Program-made: the position numbers and the translations under genes
Shown: positions 1 to 9,093 of the stretch, one piece after another
How the letters are laid out: each line of letters starts with the position of its first letter
Numbering within the stretch: the stretch's first letter is position 1
The notes under the pieces: model-generated
Database searches by the model: none
What the model saw: the letters and a program-made list of their open reading frames with translations, nothing else
What the model was told of the DNA's origin: nothing
Assembly (NCBI GenBank): GCA_964620915.1
Contig: CAZUKP010000003.1
Location: forward strand, 36,341 to 100,340
Direction of reading: 5' to 3'
Origin: Hyphomicrobium_A sp964620915
GTDB lineage: Bacteria > Pseudomonadota > Alphaproteobacteria > Rhizobiales > Hyphomicrobiaceae
Length of the DNA stretch: 64,000 nt

Positions 1-101
1 TCCCGGCCGTCGATGATGAGCCAAGCGACTAAGCCCAAGAGCACAAACACAGCCATGCCGTAAGCCCACCAAATAAACGGCGCATTGGGTCCAAGGTCCA
101 T
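1..101 (-). CDS. ccmD: Haem exporter protein CcmD (partial, 3' end outside window)
   Basis: The gene starts with the ATG at 101-99 and runs off the left edge, leaving 33 codons. It encodes a small single-span membrane protein of the System I cytochrome c maturation pathway, which helps release haem-loaded CcmE from the CcmABC complex. The visible sequence begins MDLGPNAPFIWWAYGM and continues into one hydrophobic helix ending LIIDGR, a typical CcmD layout. Its start lies 4 nt after the ccmC stop, so it is the fourth gene of ccmABCD. The C-terminal cytoplasmic tail is not visible. Confidence 0.9.
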   Translation of the reverse strand, partial: MDLGPNAPFIWWAYGMAVFVLLGLVAWLIIDGR

Positions 102-105
102 CAGG

Positions 106-870
106 CTACTCCGCTGCGGCCGGGACTTGACCGGCTTGTGCGCGCGCCACCTCGGCGAGCTGAAGTGCTTTCACGCGCCGTCGCATGATCTCATTGCGCA
201 TCGCTTTGAGGTGCAGCGCGATGAACAGCACCAGAAACCCCGCTCCCATCACCAACAGCGGGGTCAGGATCGAGGGATGAATGGTAGGGCCGCCAATCTT
301 CAATACGCTCGCCGGCTGGTGCAGGGTGTTTGCCCACTCAACCGAGAACTTGATGATAGGCAGCATCACGATTCCCACCAGCGCCAAGATCGCCGTGAGT
401 TTGCTCGCAAGCGTCTCGTCCTCGATGGAGGATCGAAGAGCGATCAGCCCGAGATAAAGGAAGAACAGGATCAGGACCGACGTCAGCCGCGCATCCCAGA
501 CCCAATAGGTGCCCCATGCCGGCTTGCCCCACAGCGAGCCCGTAAACAGTGCCAGAAAGGTAAAGGCCGCACCGATCGGGGCGGCGGCTTTGGCCGAAAC
601 GTCAGCGAGAGGATGGCGGAAGACCAGCAGTCCGAACGACGATGCAGCGATCACCGCATAGCATCCCATCGCAAGCCATGCCGAGGGCACATGCACGAAC
701 ATGATTCGAGCGATCTCGCCTTGAAGATAGTCAGGCGGTGCGACGAAGAAAGCCAGATAGAGCCCATAAGCGATAATCGCCGCCGCGAGCGCTGAAACCC
801 ACGGCAACACCCATCCCGAGAGCGTCATAAACCGGGTTGGGTTGGCCAAATTTTGCGTCAAGGTCGCCAT
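106..870 (-). CDS. ccmC: Haem exporter membrane protein CcmC
   Basis: This 254-aa polytopic membrane protein binds haem and presents it to the chaperone CcmE during cytochrome c biogenesis. About six hydrophobic segments are visible. The tryptophan-rich WWD-like stretch (around WGKPAWGTYWVWDARLT) and conserved periplasmic histidines are as expected for the CcmC/CcmF/CcsA haem-handling family. The length is normal. It lies 55 nt downstream of ccmB and 4 nt upstream of ccmD, in an operon transcribed leftwards. The ATG start gives MATLTQNLANPTRF, a usual cytoplasmic N-terminus. Confidence 0.95.
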   Translation of the reverse strand: MATLTQNLANPTRFMTLSGWVLPWVSALAAAIIAYGLYLAFFVAPPDYLQGEIARIMFVHVPSAWLAMGCYAVIAASSFGLLVFRHPLADVSAKAAAPIGAAFTFLALFTGSLWGKPAWGTYWVWDARLTSVLILFFLYLGLIALRSSIEDETLASKLTAILALVGIVMLPIIKFSVEWANTLHQPASVLKIGGPTIHPSILTPLLVMGAGFLVLFIALHLKAMRNEIMRRRVKALQLAEVARAQAGQVPAAAE

Positions 871-925
871 TGCATCTGATCTAAGCGCTCAGCGCGCCAA
901 GCGCAATCGGCCCGCTTGGGAAGCC

Positions 926-1591
926 TTATTGCATCTGCGCGCGCAGTGCGGCAGCCGCGGCAAATGGTGCCAAAACGACCGCACCCAGCGTTATGGCGAT
1001 CAGCATGAGGAAAGGAGCGAGGAACCCTTCAGGCCCCAGCAACGAGCCAATCGCGGCGACGCCGAACACCAGGGTCGGCACATAGAGGGGCAGCACCAGG
1101 AGCGCGACAAGTAGACCGCCTCGCCGCGCCCGCAATGTGAGCGCAGCCCCAACGGCGCCGATGAAGCTTACCGCCGGCGTTCCCGCAAGCATTGTGGCAA
1201 CGAGGGCGGGGTAAATTTCCAGATCAAGGTTGAGAAGAATTCCCAGAACAGGTGCCAATAAGGCAAGTGGAATACCCGTCGATACCCAGTGCGCAAACGC
1301 CTTGGCGCCAGCAACGAGCTCCAAAGGCAGCGGCCCCAATGCAAGGATGTCGAGCGTTCCGTCCTCGAAGTCACTCTCGAAGACTCGACCGAGCGAAAGG
1401 AGCGCCGAAAGCAAGAGTGCGATCCACAGGATGCCAGGCGCGATGCGCGACAACAGGTTGAGGTCGGGCCCAAGACCCAAGGGCAACAGCGCCACGACAA
1501 TCATGTAGAAACCGAGCGCCGTACCGACAGCACCCCCTTGGCGCACAGCAAGGCGCAGATCGCGCGCAACGAGCGTCCAAATAGCGCTCAT
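926..1591 (-). CDS. ccmB: Haem exporter permease CcmB
   Basis: This 221-aa membrane permease pairs with the ATPase CcmA in the CcmABCD complex that releases holo-CcmE. About six transmembrane helices are visible. The N-terminus (LVARDLRLAVRQGG) and the stretch FEDGTLDILALGPLPLELV match the CcmB family. Its ATG overlaps the ccmA stop as ATGA, implying translational coupling. The length is standard and nothing is odd. Confidence 0.95.
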   Translation of the reverse strand: MSAIWTLVARDLRLAVRQGGAVGTALGFYMIVVALLPLGLGPDLNLLSRIAPGILWIALLLSALLSLGRVFESDFEDGTLDILALGPLPLELVAGAKAFAHWVSTGIPLALLAPVLGILLNLDLEIYPALVATMLAGTPAVSFIGAVGAALTLRARRGGLLVALLVLPLYVPTLVFGVAAIGSLLGPEGFLAPFLMLIAITLGAVVLAPFAAAAALRAQMQ

Positions 1592-2205
1592 GCAGCTTTC
1601 CCCTGCGCGTCCAAATTCAACTCCGTTGACATCGTGAAAGCGAGCGGCAGATGAGTCGCTGCAACCACGATGCCGCCGGTTGCAAGATGTGCATTTACGG
1701 CATCGACAAGCAGAGCAACGGATGCGGTATCGAGTGAGACAGTAGGCTCGTCGAGCAACCAGATCGGCCGCGGCGTCGCGACAAGACGGGCAAGCGCAAG
1801 CCTGCGCTTCTGGCCCGCTGAGAGATATGCGGCTGGAATGTCCGCTAGTTCAGCAAGCGCGAATTTCTTCAGCCCAACTTGCGCACGTGACGCATCCAAG
1901 CCACCAAGGTAGCCGGCGTAGAATGCAGCATTCTCCATCACGGTGAGGTGTGGTTTGTTGCCGTCAAGATGGCCGACGAAGTGACAAAGCTCACCGAGCT
2001 CCTGCTCATCGTCGAGCCCATCCGCCCGCAATTCACCCGTGAATGGCTTGAGAAAACCCGCCACACTTCGCAGGAGCGTCGTTTTGCCCGAGCCGTTAGC
2101 GCCGGTTAGCAATAGGGCCTGCCCAGCGCCGAGCTGAAAGGACAAACCATTGATTATGGTTCGGCCGCCGCGCTTCAAGACTAGATTTTCAGCAACGAGC
2201 TGCAC
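1588..2205 (-). CDS. ccmA: Haem exporter ATP-binding protein CcmA
   Basis: This 205-aa ABC ATPase drives the CcmABCD complex. The Walker A motif GANGSGKTT lies near residues 35-43, the signature LSAGQKRR near 129-136, and Walker B LLDEPT near 150, followed by the switch histidine in AATHLP. It is the first gene of the leftward ccmABCD operon. The 232-bp gap to acnA, which is read the other way, should hold both promoters. The C-terminus is short, as is usual for CcmA. Confidence 0.96.
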   Translation of the reverse strand: MQLVAENLVLKRGGRTIINGLSFQLGAGQALLLTGANGSGKTTLLRSVAGFLKPFTGELRADGLDDEQELGELCHFVGHLDGNKPHLTVMENAAFYAGYLGGLDASRAQVGLKKFALAELADIPAAYLSAGQKRRLALARLVATPRPIWLLDEPTVSLDTASVALLVDAVNAHLATGGIVVAATHLPLAFTMSTELNLDAQGKAA

Positions 2206-2437
2206 AGCTCTTCATCATCCGCGTGGCAATTGGTGCTAGCGAAACCAGGGACAAATTCAGCAAAATAGAGATTGGCAAGCTTGCTGGCCCCAAGGCGCGC
2301 GCGCCTATATAAGGGACACGCTTCCATTGACGCCAGCGCAAATGAGCGCCCGCTGCTACAGGGTGCAAGGTGGGCTGGGGCAACTGATCTGCAATGAATC
2401 ACGCCGCTGCAACATATACTGACGAGGAGGACGGACA

Positions 2438-5155
2438 TTGAGCGAGAAGCCTTCGGTCTCGCTGGACAGCTTCAAGTGCCGTAAGTCGCTTCAGGCCGGT
2501 GACAGGACCTATTTCTACTATTCACTACCGGCAGCGGAGCAGAATGGCCTAGCGGGCATCTCGAAGCTGCCATTTTCGATGAAAGTCTTGCTTGAGAACC
2601 TACTCCGGCACGAGGACGGCACCTCTGTCACCAAAGAGGACATAGAAGCGATCGCCGCCTGGCTCAATGAGAAGGGCAAATCAAGCAAGGAGATCAGCTT
2701 TCGCCCCGCGCGCGTTTTGATGCAGGACTTTACCGGCGTGCCTGCGGTTGTCGACCTGGCTGCCATGCGCGATGGCATGCTCGCGCTCAATGGCGATCCG
2801 CAAAAGATCAACCCCCTCGTCCCCGTCGACCTTGTGATCGATCATTCAGTCATCGTCGATGAATTTGGGACGCCGTTAGCCTTCGAGCACAATGTCGAAC
2901 ATGAGTATGAACGCAATTTCGAGCGCTACAACTTCCTGAAATGGGGTCAGTCTGCATTTGATAATTTCCGCGTCGTGCCTCCCGGCACCGGAATTTGTCA
3001 CCAAGTCAACCTGGAGTTCCTGTCGCAGACCGTTTGGACCAAGACGTTGCCGGACGGCACACATGTTGCCTATCCCGACACACTTGTTGGTACCGACAGC
3101 CACACGACGATGGTGAACGGGCTCTCGGTCCTCGGTTGGGGCATCGGCGGCATCGAGGCTGAAGCCGCGATGCTTGGGCAGCCGCTATCCATGCTCATTC
3201 CCGAAGTCATCGGCTTCAAGCTCACAGGAAAACTCAACGAAGGCGTGACGGCGACGGATCTCGTTCTGACCGTCACCCAGATGCTGCGAAAGAAGGGCGT
3301 GGTTGGCAAATTCGTCGAGTTCTTTGGACCCGGCCTCAACACAATGCCGCTCGCGGACCGCGCGACCATCGCCAACATGGCACCTGAATACGGCGCGACC
3401 TGCGGCTTCTTTCCCATAGACACAGAAACGCTGAGCTACCTCACCATGTCCGGCCGCGAGCCTCACCGCATCGCGCTTGTCGAAGCGTATGCGAAGGCTC
3501 AGGGGCTCTGGAGCACGGCGGATGCGGTTGATCCTATCTTTACCGACACGCTTGAGCTTGATCTCGGCAGTGTCGTTCCCTCGCTTGCGGGGCCCAAACG
3601 GCCTGAAGGCCGGATTTCGCTTGGCGACGTCGCGGAAGGATTCACTAAGGCGCTCGAAAGCGAATATGGAAAGTCCGGTGAGGACGACAAACGCGTCAAA
3701 ATCGAGGGCCGTGACTTCGAACTTGGCCACGGCGATGTCCTGATCGCTGCAATTACGAGCTGCACAAACACATCGAACCCCAGCGTGCTGATCGCCGCCG
3801 GTCTGATGGCGCGCAATGCCCTCGGAAAGGGGCTGCATCAAAAACCGTGGGTCAAGACGTCTCTGGCTCCGGGGTCGCAAGTCGTCTCAGCGTATCTCGA
3901 GAATGCCGGTCTGCAGGAATACCTCGACAAGCTCGGTTTCAATCTCGTCGGCTTCGGTTGCACGACCTGCATCGGGAACTCGGGCCCGCTTGCACCTGAA
4001 ATCTCAGCGGCCGTCAACGAGAGCGGCCTCATCGGAGCATCAGTTCTCTCCGGAAACCGCAACTTTGAAGGTCGCGTCAGCCCCGATGTGCACGCCAACT
4101 ATCTTGCGTCACCGCCACTTGTTGTGGCCTACGCACTGGCCGGCACTGTGCGCAAGGATCTGACCAAAGAACCACTTGGGACAGGCGCGGACGGCCAGCC
4201 CGTATATCTGAAGGAGATCTGGCCGTCGTCCCAGGAAATCCAGAAGTTCATCGCCGAGAACATAACCAAAGAGCTCTTCATGGAGCGCTATGCCGATGTC
4301 TTCAACGGTGATGCGAACTGGCGTGCGATTGATGCAGTCGAGGGGCAGACCTACCGGTGGGATATCGAATCCACCTACGTGCGCAACCCGCCTTACTTCG
4401 AGGGCATGAGCAAGACACCATCGCCCATCACCGACATCGAAGACGCGCGCATCCTGGCTCTGTTCGGCGACAAGATCACGACCGACCACATTTCTCCGGC
4501 AGGCGCGATCAAGCCCAACTCCCCGGCCGGGGAGTATCTGATGGGCAACGGCGTCGTGATTGCTGATTTCAACCAGTACGGCACGCGGCGTGGAAACCAC
4601 GAAGTCATGATGCGCGGCACGTTTGCCAACATCCGCATCAAGAATCACATGGCCAAAGATGAGGCGGGCAAGGTTCGAGAGGGCGGCTACACCGTGCATC
4701 ACCCCTCTGGGGAGACGATGTCCATCTACGATGCCGCTATGCGCCACCAGGCCGACGAAGTGCCGCTCATTGTCTTTGCGGGCGTGGAATACGGCAACGG
4801 CTCATCGCGCGATTGGGCTGCAAAGGGAACCAAGCTCCTGGGCGTGAAGGCCGTGATTGCGCAATCTTTTGAGCGCATCCATCGATCAAACCTCGTCGGT
4901 ATGGGCATTCTGCCACTCGTCTTCGAGGAAGGTACAAGCTGGCAGTCGCTTGGCCTCAAAGGTGACGAAACTGTAACGATTCGCGGCTTGACGAACATTG
5001 CGCCGCGCCAGACGCTGACAGCCGAGGTTACTTTCGCGGATGGCACCAAGAAGTCAGTTCCACTTCTGTGCCGGATCGATACGCTCGACGAGCTCAAGTA
5101 TTTCGAGAACGGAGGTATCCTGCATTACGTGCTGCGCAATCTGGCCGCCGCCTGA
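2438..5155 (+). CDS. acnA: Aconitate hydratase A
   Basis: This 905-aa protein interconverts citrate and isocitrate in the TCA cycle. The three 4Fe-4S cysteines are visible: one in SCTNTSNP near residue 441 and two in GCTTCIGN near 507. The C-terminal swivel domain carries GNGSSRDWAAKG and SFERIHRSNLVGMG, diagnostic of AcnA/IRP-type aconitases. The start is a TTG (2438) rather than ATG: a strong Shine-Dalgarno GAGGAGG at 2424-2430 sits 7 nt upstream, and the N-terminus SEKPSVSLDSFKCRKSL matches the family, with no better start nearby. The gene is monocistronic and divergent from ccmA. Confidence 0.97.
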   Translation: MSEKPSVSLDSFKCRKSLQAGDRTYFYYSLPAAEQNGLAGISKLPFSMKVLLENLLRHEDGTSVTKEDIEAIAAWLNEKGKSSKEISFRPARVLMQDFTGVPAVVDLAAMRDGMLALNGDPQKINPLVPVDLVIDHSVIVDEFGTPLAFEHNVEHEYERNFERYNFLKWGQSAFDNFRVVPPGTGICHQVNLEFLSQTVWTKTLPDGTHVAYPDTLVGTDSHTTMVNGLSVLGWGIGGIEAEAAMLGQPLSMLIPEVIGFKLTGKLNEGVTATDLVLTVTQMLRKKGVVGKFVEFFGPGLNTMPLADRATIANMAPEYGATCGFFPIDTETLSYLTMSGREPHRIALVEAYAKAQGLWSTADAVDPIFTDTLELDLGSVVPSLAGPKRPEGRISLGDVAEGFTKALESEYGKSGEDDKRVKIEGRDFELGHGDVLIAAITSCTNTSNPSVLIAAGLMARNALGKGLHQKPWVKTSLAPGSQVVSAYLENAGLQEYLDKLGFNLVGFGCTTCIGNSGPLAPEISAAVNESGLIGASVLSGNRNFEGRVSPDVHANYLASPPLVVAYALAGTVRKDLTKEPLGTGADGQPVYLKEIWPSSQEIQKFIAENITKELFMERYADVFNGDANWRAIDAVEGQTYRWDIESTYVRNPPYFEGMSKTPSPITDIEDARILALFGDKITTDHISPAGAIKPNSPAGEYLMGNGVVIADFNQYGTRRGNHEVMMRGTFANIRIKNHMAKDEAGKVREGGYTVHHPSGETMSIYDAAMRHQADEVPLIVFAGVEYGNGSSRDWAAKGTKLLGVKAVIAQSFERIHRSNLVGMGILPLVFEEGTSWQSLGLKGDETVTIRGLTNIAPRQTLTAEVTFADGTKKSVPLLCRIDTLDELKYFENGGILHYVLRNLAAA

Positions 5156-5282
5156 AACGGGCCGCAGCGGGAGCAACTAGCTTCGGTTCGGGTGAGAGAC
5201 TCAAACTTTTGTGACTCGCCTTGAAGCGCCCATGGCCGACAACTAATCTATTGGTACTAAGAAAGATGTAGGCTTTCGGCGC

Positions 5283-6041
5283 ATGCGGTTGGTTCCCCTT
5301 TTCGCCCTGACATTGGCACTCATGGTGCCAGCCGTTCCTGCAATCCCGCAGCAGGCCGACGAGAGCACCCCGTTCCCGCCGCCGAAGACCGTTCTCGAAC
5401 TTTATACGAGTCAGGGCTGCGATACCTGCCCGCCCGCCGACGCGATCTTGAAGAAGTATTCAGAGCGCGAAGATGTCATCGCTCTCACGATCCCTGTCGA
5501 CATTTGGGACTATTTGGGTTGGAAGGACACGCTTGCTTCTGAGAAGAACAGCGAGCGCCAGAAAGCCTATGCAAAGACGCGCGGCGACGGTGCAATCTAC
5601 ACGCCCCAGGTCGTCGTCAACGGCATGATTCACGTGAGTGGCAGCAACGCACGGGCGATCGAGAAAGCCATTATCACGACGAACGCGGTCCTGAAGCCGA
5701 TCCGCGTGCCGATACGGTTCTGGCATCGCCGGAACACGATCCACATCGAGGCGGGGGCCGCACCGGCAGGCACTGACCTTCAGTCCGCAACTATTTGGCT
5801 TGCCGTCGTGCAGAAGAAGGCCGAGGTGCCGATTGAACGGGGGGATAACAAGGGCAAAACCCTGACATATACAAATGTCGTACGCGAGATGACCCCTGTT
5901 GGCATGTGGAACGGCAAGGCCATGAATCTTCAGCTCGCGCGCAACGCAATCATGCGCCCCGACACGCAAGCCAGCGTTGTCCTCCTGCAGGAGGGTCGGG
6001 CCGGGCCCATTCTGGGTGCCGCTTGGACAGGTCTCTGGTAG
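5283..6041 (+). CDS. DUF1223 family periplasmic thioredoxin-like protein
   Basis: This 252-aa protein has a Sec-type signal peptide (MRLVPLFALTLALMVPAVPA). The mature part begins with VLELYTSQGCDTCPPADAIL, a CxxC motif in a thioredoxin-like fold, which is the hallmark of DUF1223. The conserved block TPQVVVNG follows, then a C-terminal beta-rich region ending VVLLQEG. DUF1223 proteins are common in Alphaproteobacteria. Their biochemical role is not established, though a redox role in the periplasm is plausible from the CxxC. It stands 127 nt after acnA and converges on the M3 peptidase gene with only 19 nt between the stops. Confidence 0.85.
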   Translation: MRLVPLFALTLALMVPAVPAIPQQADESTPFPPPKTVLELYTSQGCDTCPPADAILKKYSEREDVIALTIPVDIWDYLGWKDTLASEKNSERQKAYAKTRGDGAIYTPQVVVNGMIHVSGSNARAIEKAIITTNAVLKPIRVPIRFWHRRNTIHIEAGAAPAGTDLQSATIWLAVVQKKAEVPIERGDNKGKTLTYTNVVREMTPVGMWNGKAMNLQLARNAIMRPDTQASVVLLQEGRAGPILGAAWTGLW

Positions 6042-6060
6042 GCCAAGGCCAATCCAAGAT

Positions 6061-8184
6061 TCAGTTCGCGAAGCCGCGCTTTTTCAAAAGCCCGGACACA
6101 TCTGGTGCCCGCCCGCGAAACGAAATGTAAGCGGAGAGCGGATCGCGAGAATTGCCACCCGAGTAGATGAACGTTTTCAGTTTGGCCGCTGTCGATGCGT
6201 CGAACACGTTGCCGGTCTTTTCGAATGCAGCGAAGGCGTCTGCATCCATCACCTCAGACCACAGGTAGCTGTAATAGCCGGCCGCATATCCACCCATGAT
6301 GTGCAGGAAGTGCGGAATGCGATGGCGCATGACAATTTCGCGCGGCATGCCGAGCCGCTGCAACGTCGCTCGCTCGAACGTACTGACATTGAGACCGCGC
6401 GTATCACTCAATGAGTGCAGCTCAATATCGACATAGGCCGACGCCGTAAATTCGACTGTCGTGAAGCCCTGGTTGAAGTTACGCGCCTTCTTGATCTTTT
6501 TGAGCAGCTCTTGCGGCATTGGCTTGCCGGTCTTGTAGTGGACCGCAAACTTTTGAAGAACCTCCGGCTGCATGAGCCAGTGCTCATATAGCTGTGAGGG
6601 CAGCTCTACGAAATCTCGTGCAACGCTGGTGCCCGAGATCGAGGGATACGTCACATCAGACAACAGGCCGTGCAGACCATGGCCGAACTCGTGGAACAGC
6701 GTGCGCGCGTCGTCCAGCGACAAGAGCGTGGCCTCGTTTTCACCACCGCGCGCAAAATTCATGACATTGACGATGATCGGCCGGGTCTCTTTCGGAATTT
6801 TCGACTGCGAGCGAAAGCGGCTCATCCAAGCTCCTGAGCGCTTGGAGGGGCGGGAAAAATAATCACCTAAGAACAGCCCCACATGCGCGCCGCGCTTGTC
6901 GGTGACCTCCCAGACCCGGACATCCTCATGGTATGCCCGGATATCCAGACGCTCCTTGAAGCGCAGTCCAAAGAGGCGGCCCGCGGTGTCGAATGCTGCG
7001 GCAATGACATTGTCGAGCTGAAAATACGGGCGGGTGGCCGCCTCATCGAGATCGAAACGCGCCTTGCGTTCCTTTTCGGTTAAGTAGCGCCAATCCCAGG
7101 CCGCGATCTCGTAGTTACCGCCTTCGGCCCGCGCACGCTGAGCAAGCGCATCGCGTTCCTTTGCGGCAGTGGCAATCGCTGCCGGCCACACAGCGTCGAG
7201 CAAATCGCGAACCGCGCCGGGCGACTTCGCCATGGTGTCATCAAGGCTGTAGTCGGCATATGTCTCAAAGCCCAAGAGCTTCGCGAGTTCCGTTCGCAGC
7301 GCGATGACTTCGGCGACAATTGCGCTGTTGTCCGACTTTCCGCCCATCTCACCGCGGCGCACCCAGGCGTTGAAGGCCTCCTCACGGAGATCACGCCGTG
7401 CCGAAAACTGTAAGAACGGCTCAACGCTCGAACGCGAAAGCGTGACGACGTGCTTGCCCTCAAGGCCTTCGTCGGCAGCCGCCCTAGCGGCCGCGGCCCG
7501 AACGGACGGCGGGAGGCCTTCCAGGTCCTTTTCGTCCTCAAGAACCAAGCGCCAGGATTGCTCGTCCTTGAGCACGTTTTGCGCAAACTGGGTTGAAAGC
7601 GAAGCCAGTCGCTCGTTGATTTGCGCAACTCGAGCTTTGGCTGACCGGCCGAGCTTTGCGCCCGCCCGCACAAACCACATATGCTGGAGTTCAAGAACGC
7701 GGCGCTGCTCGTCCGTCAATTGAAGACTGTCGCGGCGCCGATAGAGGTACTCGACGCGACCGAAGAGCTTGGCGTTCAAGAGGATGCGTGTGTAGTGGGA
7801 CGCGATTTGCGGTGCGATCTTGCGCTCGGCGCGCTGCAATTTTTCGTTGGTGTCAGCGCCGGCAAGATTGAAAAAGACCGCACTCACCTTGCCCAGTATA
7901 CGGCCGCTGCGTTCCAGTGCCGCGATCGTGTTGGCAAAGGTCGGCCGCGAGGCTTGCCGGGCAATTTGGGCAATCTCCTCACGGTGACGCGCGAGGCCCG
8001 CTTCAAATGCCGGCCCAAAATGCTGAGCCTCAATTCGGTGGAACGGCGGCAATCCGAACGGCCCTGCCCACCTCACAAGTAATGGGTTGGTACGGGAAGT
8101 CTTGCCCCGGCCGGATGCTGTCACTGTTCGCTTCGTTGCGGTCTTGGTGGGAGTCGAACGTTTGCGGGAAGAGCGCTTCGTCAC
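6061..8184 (-). CDS. M3 family oligopeptidase (oligopeptidase A / Dcp type)
   Basis: This 707-aa zinc metallopeptidase hydrolyses short peptides, probably in the cytoplasm since no signal peptide is seen. The catalytic HExxH is visible in LFHEFGHGLHGLLSD around residue 495, with the downstream glutamate block near FVELPSQLYEHW, as in thimet-like M3 peptidases. The first 30 residues are very basic and Ser/Thr-rich (MTKRSSRKRSTPTK), an extension not needed for catalysis. A later start is possible, but the sequence offers no clear ATG before the conserved NPLLVRW. OpdA versus Dcp cannot be separated by eye. The gene is transcribed alone. Confidence 0.92.
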   Translation of the reverse strand: MTKRSSRKRSTPTKTATKRTVTASGRGKTSRTNPLLVRWAGPFGLPPFHRIEAQHFGPAFEAGLARHREEIAQIARQASRPTFANTIAALERSGRILGKVSAVFFNLAGADTNEKLQRAERKIAPQIASHYTRILLNAKLFGRVEYLYRRRDSLQLTDEQRRVLELQHMWFVRAGAKLGRSAKARVAQINERLASLSTQFAQNVLKDEQSWRLVLEDEKDLEGLPPSVRAAAARAAADEGLEGKHVVTLSRSSVEPFLQFSARRDLREEAFNAWVRRGEMGGKSDNSAIVAEVIALRTELAKLLGFETYADYSLDDTMAKSPGAVRDLLDAVWPAAIATAAKERDALAQRARAEGGNYEIAAWDWRYLTEKERKARFDLDEAATRPYFQLDNVIAAAFDTAGRLFGLRFKERLDIRAYHEDVRVWEVTDKRGAHVGLFLGDYFSRPSKRSGAWMSRFRSQSKIPKETRPIIVNVMNFARGGENEATLLSLDDARTLFHEFGHGLHGLLSDVTYPSISGTSVARDFVELPSQLYEHWLMQPEVLQKFAVHYKTGKPMPQELLKKIKKARNFNQGFTTVEFTASAYVDIELHSLSDTRGLNVSTFERATLQRLGMPREIVMRHRIPHFLHIMGGYAAGYYSYLWSEVMDADAFAAFEKTGNVFDASTAAKLKTFIYSGGNSRDPLSAYISFRGRAPDVSGLLKKRGFAN

Positions 8185-8627
8185 AGAGATACTGTTGCCT
8201 CCTGAGCCGGGTCACCTCCCAATTGATATCTCATCAACCGCTGCACTCCAGCCATTCGATGCAGGGTGCGGCAATAAGATAAGGGCCGGCGTGAGGCCGG
8301 CCCTTTTACCCGCTAGGGCATGAGACTTATGGGGAGGTTGCCAACAGGGCCCAATCCCTTTGAGCTGCCCCGGGGGGCTGGGGGGCTGGTAATCCGGAAC
8401 TGCTCATCGGAGACCGGACCTTGAAGGCAACGATGCAAGACTCGCAGTCGTTTGGGGCAGCTCGTTGGCCGAGACAGGTCGGGAATTTGGCCATGTCGAG
8501 GAATTTCAGTGCTGGGCGGCCGCTCAAGTTCCGAAAACTGCCACTCGGCCGGCCATCATCGCCACCTTGCTCTTGAAATTTCGACGACTCAGGGCGATCA
8601 TAATAAAACTGTGACAGGGAGGCGCCA
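8185..8627. other. 443-bp intergenic region between divergent genes
   Basis: This spacer separates the divergent M3 peptidase and DUF2794 genes and should contain both promoters. It holds one strong symmetrical hairpin (8281-8305). On the minus strand it also holds a weak open frame at 8327-8494 that would end just before the hairpin. I could not identify a convincing gene or a consensus promoter by eye. Confidence 0.5.
8281..8309. terminator. Symmetrical terminator-like hairpin
   Basis: AAGGGCCGGC (8281-8290) pairs perfectly with GCCGGCCCTT (8296-8305) across a 5-nt loop. Read on plus it is followed by TTTT; read on minus it ends CTTATCTTATT. No annotated gene ends immediately before it on either strand. 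It may serve an unrecognised minus-strand transcript, or insulate the M3 peptidase promoter. Confidence 0.55.
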
Positions 8628-9020
8628 TTGAGCGAATCCGATCCGATAGCATTCAGCCCGCGACGCGCGGGCGGCTCTCGCGGGACATTTCCCAATGGGA
8701 GCCCTGGGGCACAAGCTCAACTGGTCACAACTTTCAGCCGACACGAACTGGGTGCGATACTCGACGTTTATGGCCGCAAGGTCGCAGCGGGCGAGTGGCG
8801 TGACTACGCAATCAACCTGGAACGCGACAAGGCGATCTTCTGCATCTTTCGCCGTGCCAGCGAATTTCCACTTTATCGAATCGTGAAGTGTCCGAAGCTC
8901 GCCCGCAAACAAGGCGCCTATAGCGTTGTGGCGCCAGCGGGTCTCATCCTAAAGCGCGGGCAAAATCTCCAACACGTGCTCCGCGTTCTCGACGATCGCG
9001 TCCGCCTCGTCGCCCTCTAG
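8628..9020 (+). CDS. DUF2794 domain-containing protein
   Basis: This 130-aa soluble protein belongs to DUF2794, a short alphaproteobacterial family of unknown function. The conserved core is visible as FSRHELGAILDVYGRKVAAG, EWRDYAIN and FRRASEFPLYRIVKCPKLAR. The start is TTG at 8628, supported by AGGGAGG at 8616-8622 with 5 nt spacing; no ATG lies before the conserved core. It is followed within 25 nt by a bidirectional terminator shared with the convergent Bax-inhibitor gene. No function can be assigned. Confidence 0.88.
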   Translation: MSESDPIAFSPRRAGGSRGTFPNGSPGAQAQLVTTFSRHELGAILDVYGRKVAAGEWRDYAINLERDKAIFCIFRRASEFPLYRIVKCPKLARKQGAYSVVAPAGLILKRGQNLQHVLRVLDDRVRLVAL

Positions 9021-9041
9021 AAAGCGCTCAGCAGATAAGCA

Positions 9042-9066
9042 AAGAGCCCCGTCTAGCGGGGCTCTT
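9042..9066. terminator. Bidirectional intrinsic terminator
   Basis: AAGAGCCCCG (9042-9051) pairs with CGGGGCTCTT (9057-9066) around a TCTAG loop: a perfect 10-bp stem with A/T ends on both sides. It sits between two convergent genes (DUF2794 ending at 9020 and the Bax-inhibitor gene ending at 9094), where a two-way terminator is expected. Confidence 0.85.
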
Positions 9067-9093
9067 CGTTCGTTCAGACCTGGCCTCGTGCTG

